The notes under the pieces were generated by a model. It worked only from the letters and a program-made list of their open reading frames with translations. It ran no database searches and was not told the DNA's origin. A stretch of 11,144 bases of DNA from JAKBCQ01 sp021807585 (GTDB lineage Bacteria; Planctomycetota; Planctomycetia; Isosphaerales; Isosphaeraceae): assembly GCA_027325115.1 (NCBI GenBank), contig DAHWFG010000322.1, positions 1-11,144 on the forward strand, written 5' to 3'. The translations under genes and the position numbers were made by a program. Shown piece by piece: positions 4,773 to 11,144 of the stretch (positions are counted from its first letter, which is position 1; every line of letters begins with the position of its first letter).

Positions 4773-7700
4773 TCAGCGTTTCGCCGCGGCGGGTTTGGGT
4801 AAAATCGCTTCAAGGGTTTTACCGAACCATTTTTCGGCTGCGGCGCGGTCGCCGCGTTTGAGCGCGAATTCGCCCCGTTCTCGGGTAATCGCGATCGTGT
4901 ACGAATCGTCAACGAGGCGTCGTGACGCGGCGAGGGCGCGATCGGCGAGCTTTTCGCTACGGGCTGTGTACGAATCGGTTAACAGGCAAGCTCGCGCGAC
5001 AAGCCAAAGGCCGATCTGGCGTTCGGCGGCGGCGCGAACGCGAGCGTTCGGTCGAACGCCTTCGGCGAGGGGTTCGAGCGGCGTTCGCTCGACGAGCCGC
5101 TCGAGTCGATCGAGCGCCGTGACGATCCGATCGGCCTTGCCGTCGATCAACTCGCCGAGCGCCGCGAGCGTTTGTACCGAGAAATCGTCGGGATATCGAT
5201 CGACAAGCTTGGCGAGATCGGCCTTAAGATCGACGGGCAAGCCTTCGTCTTCGGTCGCGTCGGCTTCAAGTTCAATCGCCAAAACGCTCTCAACCTTGGA
5301 TCGATCGACGCGTTCGGGATAAACGAACAGCGATAATTCGAACTCGTCGGCGCGTGGATCGCCCGCGGGACGACCGAGCGCCTCTTTGAGGATCGCTCGC
5401 GTCCTTTTCGCGTTTGCTCCTCGCTCAAGGAGTTCGAGATTGCGCGCGATCCCGCGTCGCGCAATCGCCTCGTATTCCTCTTTCGTTTTATAAACTGGAG
5501 ATAATCGCGTATAGCTATTTGTAAGATCAAGCATGGAACGATAAGCTCGCAGGCCGTCGGCGGGGAATCCCAGGTCGCCGAGCTCTCCGCCGAACAGGTT
5601 GAGGATTTCGATCTCTTTCATTCGGATCGACTCGGGCGTGTAACCGGCGCCGTTTAGCGAATGAACTCGTTTGATGTATTCGATCAAATAATCGCGCGCC
5701 GCGAGTTTATCGGTCGATTTTTGAAAAAGTGCGATCAATCGAGCGATCGGCCCGTATGAGGCGTCGAGGATGACGGGGTGATCGCACCGAAGCGTCGTTT
5801 GATAATAAGCGATCGAGTCGGCGCGGGCTCGATCGTCGGTTTCGAGCCGCTGAGCGATCGTCCAGGGAATCAATCTCTTTTCAATTGATATTTCGGTGTC
5901 GATGCGTCTGTGCAAGTTGCGGATCGCCGCGATCGCGTGCTCGAAATCGTCGGTTTCAAGTTGAACGAGCGCCTCGAGCGCCTTTCCGCCGATCCAATTG
6001 GGGTGTTTCTTAAGAGCGGATTCGAGTCGATTTTTGAGGTCTTCGTAGCGTTCACCCGCCGCGGCGCATTCAAGCAACTTGCCGAACGTCGTGACGACGC
6101 GTCCGTCACGCGTATAATCGATCCAGCAATCGTTCATGAGACATCCGAACCAATCGTCGATTCGCGATTGGTTGTCGGAAGGAAAAATGAATTGGATGAG
6201 CCGCTCGTACATATCGGGTTCGATCCACATCGATCGATCTTCAACCCGTTTGATCAAACCGCGACGAGCTTCGGGAAAGAGCGTCCACGCCTTTCGGAAA
6301 ATCGCCTTTCCTCGATCGCGGGTCGACGGATCGGCGACGATATTCTGAATCAACGTCGCGAGATTCATCGTCTGCAACGCCGAGAGAGTCTTGGGCGTCG
6401 TCATCGTTCTTTCCAATAAGTCGGTAAAGCGGTCGATTTTTTTCGCCTTGACGAAGACCTCGCCGATTTCGCCAAGACGAATCGCGAAATAAATCGGGTC
6501 TTGATCAAAGGCGATTGTGTATTGATCGATCGCCGCTTCAAGATCGCCGTCGACCGCGAGCTTCGCCGCGATTTGATACCGCGCTCCGGCATCGTCGGGA
6601 CGATGAGCCAAATATTGGAGCAACGCTTCGACCGATTTTTTCGGTTCGCCCGCGGCGCGGCGGTAATCGGCGAGTCGGTTGTAAAGCGCCGTGGCGTTGG
6701 GATTATCGGCGATTTGCGCCTCGATACGAGCGATCATTTCCTTAAGCTTCGGCGACCGCGCCAAAACCTGGATCGCCGCCTGACGCGCACTAGAATCTGA
6801 ATATAAAGACGTGCTTGAAATAAGCATGTTAGAACGGCTCGTCAATCCGAGGATTTGGAGCGCGACCTGGATCGATTCGTCGCGTTTGTTTTGCCGCTCG
6901 AATTGGAGCATGAGTGCGACGAGCGAATCGAGCCTGTCGCCGACGCGGCGGCGCACCCGCGCCGATACGGTCGCCGCGAGATCGCGCAGGCCGAGTTGAT
7001 GCATTTGTCGAGCGAGCGTCAGTTGCGTTTCGACTTCGAGCCTGAGGCCGAAGAGGCGTTCGGCGGCGGCGCGGGCTCGGTCGACGTTCCCGATCGCAAC
7101 CGCGGCCTCGATCGCGGCGAGTTCGCGACGGCGCGTCGAATCGACGTCGATCGGCTCGAACGAATCGACGATTTCAATCGCATCGGCGAATTCCTTGTTC
7201 TTGATTTTGATCTCGGCGAGCGCGAGTTTGAGCCCCGAATCTTCGGGAGAAAACGCCGCGGCGCGGCTGAACGCGTCGACCGCGTCGTCCTTTTCACCGT
7301 TCCACCACGAAAGATAAGCGACCGCTACAAGCGCGTACGTTTTGGTTTTCGCGTTTCGTTGAGTCTGGGATCGCATCTTGAGGTGATCGATCAGATCCCC
7401 CACGAGATCGTCGCGGCGAAACAACTCGAAAGCGTTCCTCAAAAAGACCAACGAACCGAAATCAAAATACGCGTTGGGAGAGGGGTAATCGACACTCGAA
7501 ATAGTTCTTTTGTGATTGATTACGGTATCATAATACTGTATTCCGCCGTTCGAGAGGGCTAAGAATCCGCGCGCCCGCGCCTTGCCCTCGATGCGATCAT
7601 TTCGCCCGCGGATCACTTCGAGGAAGTGATCGACGATCGGCAAGATCGCCGTATGTCGTTTGTCGAACGCGAGATCGTCGATCGCCTCGCACAAAGGCTC

Positions 7701-10700
7701 GACGGGGCTCCTAACGTATCCACTCACAAGCGCGGCGGGTACGAACATCACGAGCGGGTAAACCGGGGCTTTACCCGCGACGAGTCTTTCATACCGATCC
7801 CAAAGATTCAATAGCGTATCGATCGATTGAAGTTCGGCGGCGAGGCTCATCGCCGCGATGATTTCTTCGGGTTGCTCGGCTTTGGCGACGACTTCGTCGA
7901 GGAATTTTTTCGCGAGATCGGTTCGGTTCGCTCGTTCGAGCTCGACCGCGATGTTGACGAGGATCTCGGAATCGATCCATTCGGGCTTGATTCGTTTCAG
8001 CAGTTTAAAGCTTTCGAACAGACGCTCGATCGACTTGGCTGAAGCCGGCGCCGCCGATGCGATGAGCCTCGGTTTCGTGATCGAAGATCGCTGAGAGGAT
8101 TCGAAATCGCCGCGAAGCGGCAGTTGTTTCAGGTAAGCCCATTGCGCCGAGGGATCGGTCGGCGCCGCCGCGGCGAGATCGCGCGCCGCCTCGAAAAGAC
8201 CGTCGCGTTCTCGATTTACTAGCTGATGATAATACCAGTCGATCAGCACGCGTCTATCAAATCGGCGTTCGACGCGAAGCTTGTTCCACCAATCGTCGCG
8301 TTCGTTGATCAGGCCTCTCTTGCGAGACAGCGCTTCGATCCACGCGATCGAAAACATCCGCGCCTGACCGAAATCCGCCGGGCTAAAAGCTATCAATAAA
8401 AGCATTCCTCCGGAATCGAGACCGGTGAATCGTCTTAATAAACTAACATACATTTCTTTCTCATCCAGCGGACAGACCCGCGACTTTTTCGATCCGGAAA
8501 GAGGCGAGCGATTCCAGATGGAAACCATATTTACACCTTTGATTGAATCGGCGATCTTTCCGCTTTCGGAGTCGTCGGCTCGATTCTCAAGAATCGATTC
8601 AAATCGGCGGATCGCTTCGTCGGGACGATCGAGTTCGGCGAGCGCCATCCCCTCGCGATAAAGCGCTTCCCAGTCATTGGGATTCGTCCGCAATAGGCGA
8701 TTTGTAATCGGCAAAACGACTTCGGGTTGGTGATTCGAGAGCAAATAATCGAGCGCGAGCAGAATCCATCCCGGATCCTTATGCGCTTCGGCCTCCTTGA
8801 TCCAAACGTCGGTCGCCGAAGCGAAATCACCCGCGCGAAGGTAGAGCGTCGAGAGCTTGGCGATCGCCTCTTTTTTGGGAACGACGCGTACCAGTTCTTT
8901 CTGATACCCCGCCGCGGCCGCATAATCCCCCTCGGCCTCGGCTAGCCTCGAAAGCTGCGCCAGAACCGCGACGTCGAGCTTGCTCGAAGCGATCGCCCCC
9001 TCGAGCGCAGTCCTCGCAGCGCCGAAATCCGCCGAAGTCGTATAAGCCTGTGCCAAAAGAATTGCATTTTCACGTCTTGAATCTCTTTCGTTTCCGCGGC
9101 GTTCGAGCCGCGCGATCAAGGCGTCGAAGCGATCGAACGCGAGATACGATTCGGCCAATTTGCCGACGATCCGCGTCTTCTCGTCGAGCTCATTCACGCT
9201 CTCAAACGCCTTCCAGTAAAATTCGATCGCCTCGTCGTTCTGATACCGCCCCGCGAGCGTCTCGGCGAGCGTGAGCAGCGTTTTCGTATCGTTCGGATTC
9301 ACCCGCGCCGCTCTCCGCAACGTCTCGAGCCCCTCGTCGGGCTCTCCCAATTGAAAACATAAACTTGAGTAAAATTCATAATTCTCCGAATTCCCCGGCG
9401 CCGCCGCGAGCAACTCCCTCCCCGCCTTGAGCGCGAGCGCGCGATTCCCCAACCGAGCTTCAAGTTTCGCAATGTTCATAAGATACTCGGTTCGCGACCG
9501 CCGATCGATCTCGGAAAGCCTCCGGTCGGCGTCGACCGCCGATTTGAGATCCCCCGACGTTTCGTACAACCGAGCCGCGGTCGTCCACGCCAAAACCGAC
9601 CGCGGGTCGAGTTCGGTCGCGCGCCTCGCCTCGATCGTCGCAGCGGGGATGTCTCGCTCGACCTCGAGATAACGCGCCAGCTTCACCCGCTCTTTCGATC
9701 CTTTCACGCCCGTTAGCGCCTGGATATTCGCACGCAACGCCGCGATCCGCTCGGTCGTCTTGTTCGAAGCCTGATCGTTCCGCACCTGCTTTTGAAACAC
9801 GCTCTCGGTCTGATCGTCGTCGAGCGCGAGTTCGGCCGCCTTCGCCAAAACGCGATCGACTTCGTTAAATCGATCGAGCGCGAACAAAACGTCGGCGTGT
9901 TTGATTCGCAATTCCAAATCTTTGGGTTCGAGAGCGCACGCCTCCGCGAGCGCCTTCTCGGCGTCTTGATTGAAGCCGAAACCCGCCAAAACCTCCCCCA
10001 GGCGTCCCAGATTCTTGGCGTTCCTGTTCGGCCCCGCGGCGATCCCGTTCCACGTCTTCAGAGCGTCGTCGGTCTTCTTCAACGAATGATAATATTCGCC
10101 GAGATATTCGCGATATTGGGGAGCGTCGGCGGCGAATTCGATCGCCTGGCGATAAAGCGCGATCGCGTCTTCGGTCATCTCGGCCGAACGGAACAGATCC
10201 GCGGCCTGACTCGTCAAAACGGGATCTTTGGGACGAATCTCCGTCAGTTTGAGCCAAACGTTCCGCGCCGCGGCTCTCCGCTCGGCGTCGGGCTTCGCGG
10301 TGTCCGAAAGCAACGTCCGTCCCCAATCGCGGATCACGTCGGGATTGTTCGGCTCTTCTTTAAATAACGATTCATATTGCGCCGCGGCGTCTTGATATTT
10401 TTTATCTTGAATCAATTGATCGATCAACGATCGCCTTAACTCGCGGCGCGACGGAGCGAGCTTGACCGCCTTGTCGAACCACGTGCGAGCCTCGGCGGAT
10501 CGCCCCTGCGACGCGAGCGTTTTTCCCAACCGCGCGAGCGCGTCGACGTCTTCGGGGTTCTTTTTAATCCAGCTTTCATAATACGAAATGAGCCCGGCGA
10601 TATCGTCGTTTCTTAAGAAAACATCTTCAGCTTTCGATCTGATCTCGCGATAAAGCCAACTGTCGGGGTTGACGTTTCCGAGCAGCTTTTCGAAATCGGC

Positions 10701-11144
10701 GAGCGCCGCGGCCGATTTGCCGAGTTTCATTTTGAGTTCGGCGGCTTCGATTTCGATTTGAACCCGGCGGAATTTGTCTTTCACGCGTTTGGCGAGCGCC
10801 TCGTAGCGTTCGAGGGCGCGTTCGGGGCGCGATTCCTCGGCCAAAATCGCGGCGATCCGTTCTTGCAGACGGTCGTCGTCGGGAAAGAGCGTGTCGAGCC
10901 GTTTCCAAACCGCGCGGGCGCGGTCGTCTTGATTCGTTTTTTCATAAACACGTCCGAGCGCCTGAAAGATCTCGATCAGATCGTTGCGAGCCGGCTTGCG
11001 GTCGATCGCGCGTTCGAACGCCTTGGCGGCGTCTTCGGGTCGACCCACGAGGACGAGCGCCTGTCCGAGATAATACGGCGGAATCGGATCGTTCGGCCGC
11101 GTCTTCTCGGCCTCGACGAGCGCGGAAACCGACGCGGCGTCGCG
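4773..11144 (-). CDS. giant tetratricopeptide-repeat protein, 5' end outside the window
   Basis: The frame is open to the right edge, so at least 2123 residues are present and the N-terminus is missing. A GTG at 11048 is an internal valine codon: the 32 codons before it continue the repeat (PYYLGQALVLVG). From about 11144 to 8570 there are roughly 22 TPR-like units, such as GRPEDAAKAFERAI, GRSAEARTWFDKAVKLAP and DRPDEAIRRFESIL. A segment of about 400 residues (about 8550-7350) lacks canonical TPRs, is tryptophan-rich in part, and contains RFTGLDSGGMLLLIAFSP. Repeats resume at about 7345-6480 (EKDDAVDAFSRAAAFSP, GDLEAAIDQYTIAFDQDP). The C-terminal part is helical and more divergent, ending with GDRAAAEKWFGKTLEAI and an alanine-lysine tail. 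No membrane helix is visible; export cannot be judged without the N-terminus. TPR arrays bind proteins, so a scaffold role is inferred and no enzymatic motif was found. Confidence 0.95.
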   Translation of the reverse strand, partial: RDAASVSALVEAEKTRPNDPIPPYYLGQALVLVGRPEDAAKAFERAIDRKPARNDLIEIFQALGRVYEKTNQDDRARAVWKRLDTLFPDDDRLQERIAAILAEESRPERALERYEALAKRVKDKFRRVQIEIEAAELKMKLGKSAAALADFEKLLGNVNPDSWLYREIRSKAEDVFLRNDDIAGLISYYESWIKKNPEDVDALARLGKTLASQGRSAEARTWFDKAVKLAPSRRELRRSLIDQLIQDKKYQDAAAQYESLFKEEPNNPDVIRDWGRTLLSDTAKPDAERRAAARNVWLKLTEIRPKDPVLTSQAADLFRSAEMTEDAIALYRQAIEFAADAPQYREYLGEYYHSLKKTDDALKTWNGIAAGPNRNAKNLGRLGEVLAGFGFNQDAEKALAEACALEPKDLELRIKHADVLFALDRFNEVDRVLAKAAELALDDDQTESVFQKQVRNDQASNKTTERIAALRANIQALTGVKGSKERVKLARYLEVERDIPAATIEARRATELDPRSVLAWTTAARLYETSGDLKSAVDADRRLSEIDRRSRTEYLMNIAKLEARLGNRALALKAGRELLAAAPGNSENYEFYSSLCFQLGEPDEGLETLRRAARVNPNDTKTLLTLAETLAGRYQNDEAIEFYWKAFESVNELDEKTRIVGKLAESYLAFDRFDALIARLERRGNERDSRRENAILLAQAYTTSADFGAARTALEGAIASSKLDVAVLAQLSRLAEAEGDYAAAAGYQKELVRVVPKKEAIAKLSTLYLRAGDFASATDVWIKEAEAHKDPGWILLALDYLLSNHQPEVVLPITNRLLRTNPNDWEALYREGMALAELDRPDEAIRRFESILENRADDSESGKIADSIKGVNMVSIWNRSPLSGSKKSRVCPLDEKEMYVSLLRRFTGLDSGGMLLLIAFSPADFGQARMFSIAWIEALSRKRGLINERDDWWNKLRVERRFDRRVLIDWYYHQLVNRERDGLFEAARDLAAAAPTDPSAQWAYLKQLPLRGDFESSQRSSITKPRLIASAAPASAKSIERLFESFKLLKRIKPEWIDSEILVNIAVELERANRTDLAKKFLDEVVAKAEQPEEIIAAMSLAAELQSIDTLLNLWDRYERLVAGKAPVYPLVMFVPAALVSGYVRSPVEPLCEAIDDLAFDKRHTAILPIVDHFLEVIRGRNDRIEGKARARGFLALSNGGIQYYDTVINHKRTISSVDYPSPNAYFDFGSLVFLRNAFELFRRDDLVGDLIDHLKMRSQTQRNAKTKTYALVAVAYLSWWNGEKDDAVDAFSRAAAFSPEDSGLKLALAEIKIKNKEFADAIEIVDSFEPIDVDSTRRRELAAIEAAVAIGNVDRARAAAERLFGLRLEVETQLTLARQMHQLGLRDLAATVSARVRRRVGDRLDSLVALMLQFERQNKRDESIQVALQILGLTSRSNMLISSTSLYSDSSARQAAIQVLARSPKLKEMIARIEAQIADNPNATALYNRLADYRRAAGEPKKSVEALLQYLAHRPDDAGARYQIAAKLAVDGDLEAAIDQYTIAFDQDPIYFAIRLGEIGEVFVKAKKIDRFTDLLERTMTTPKTLSALQTMNLATLIQNIVADPSTRDRGKAIFRKAWTLFPEARRGLIKRVEDRSMWIEPDMYERLIQFIFPSDNQSRIDDWFGCLMNDCWIDYTRDGRVVTTFGKLLECAAAGERYEDLKNRLESALKKHPNWIGGKALEALVQLETDDFEHAIAAIRNLHRRIDTEISIEKRLIPWTIAQRLETDDRARADSIAYYQTTLRCDHPVILDASYGPIARLIALFQKSTDKLAARDYLIEYIKRVHSLNGAGYTPESIRMKEIEILNLFGGELGDLGFPADGLRAYRSMLDLTNSYTRLSPVYKTKEEYEAIARRGIARNLELLERGANAKRTRAILKEALGRPAGDPRADEFELSLFVYPERVDRSKVESVLAIELEADATEDEGLPVDLKADLAKLVDRYPDDFSVQTLAALGELIDGKADRIVTALDRLERLVERTPLEPLAEGVRPNARVRAAAERQIGLWLVARACLLTDSYTARSEKLADRALAASRRLVDDSYTIAITRERGEFALKRGDRAAAEKWFGKTLEAILPKPAAAKR

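Noticed and set aside
4715..4912. 65-codon minus-strand ORF over the TPR 3' end
   Set aside because: It is mostly the TPR coding sequence in another frame and has no domain.
6855..7562. 235-codon plus-strand ORF, plus others at 5910-6419 and 9792-10367
   Set aside because: All lie antisense inside the TPR gene. Their composition mirrors the complementary codons of Ala/Asp/Arg-rich repeats, and none has a recognisable motif.
4773..11144. TPR repeats as a possible DNA tandem repeat or CRISPR-like array
   Set aside because: The repeats are conserved only as a loose protein pattern. The DNA units are not near-identical, and no regular direct repeats with spacers occur.

Overview
The window looks like chromosomal DNA from a GC-rich (roughly 58-60% by eye) Gram-negative-type bacterium, most likely a planctomycete or close relative. 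This rests on an exported lipoprotein of the DUF4349 type, a ComB-family phosphatase, and a very large tetratricopeptide-repeat (TPR) protein of the kind planctomycetes often carry. It is an inference from gene content; there is no rRNA or other phylogenetic marker here. No mobile elements, CRISPR arrays, tRNAs or rRNAs were seen. The hexamer CGATCG is strongly over-represented on both coding and non-coding DNA.

Layout, left to right. Positions 1-252 hold little: possibly the last 22 codons of a rightward gene, then a weak hairpin. mnmA (tRNA U34 2-thiouridylase) lies on the minus strand at 253-1353. It has its own AT-rich promoter region, framed by a perfect 10-bp inverted repeat. Next, also on the minus strand, is a predicted exported serine hydrolase of the alpha/beta fold (1514-2356). 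Across a divergent promoter region (2357-2523) comes comB on the plus strand (2524-3306). It runs convergently into a minus-strand DUF4349 lipoprotein gene (3337-4335).

Then follows a 437-base gap (4336-4772) with alternating AT-rich tracts and GC-rich islands. It is crowded with short perfect inverted repeats and contains a candidate promoter, a GC hairpin and a 49-codon ORF that overlaps the lipoprotein start by ATGA. The rest of the window (4773-11144) is one minus-strand gene, open at the right edge, encoding at least 2123 residues of TPR-type helical repeats. Two repeat arrays are separated by a non-canonical middle segment of about 400 residues.

The genes do not form an obvious pathway. 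mnmA is housekeeping tRNA modification and comB is a metabolic phosphatase-family gene. The hydrolase and lipoprotein are envelope proteins, and the TPR giant is probably a protein-interaction scaffold. Strand changes and gaps suggest mostly single-gene transcription units. The least explained parts are the TPR giant with its middle segment and the repeat-rich gap downstream of it.
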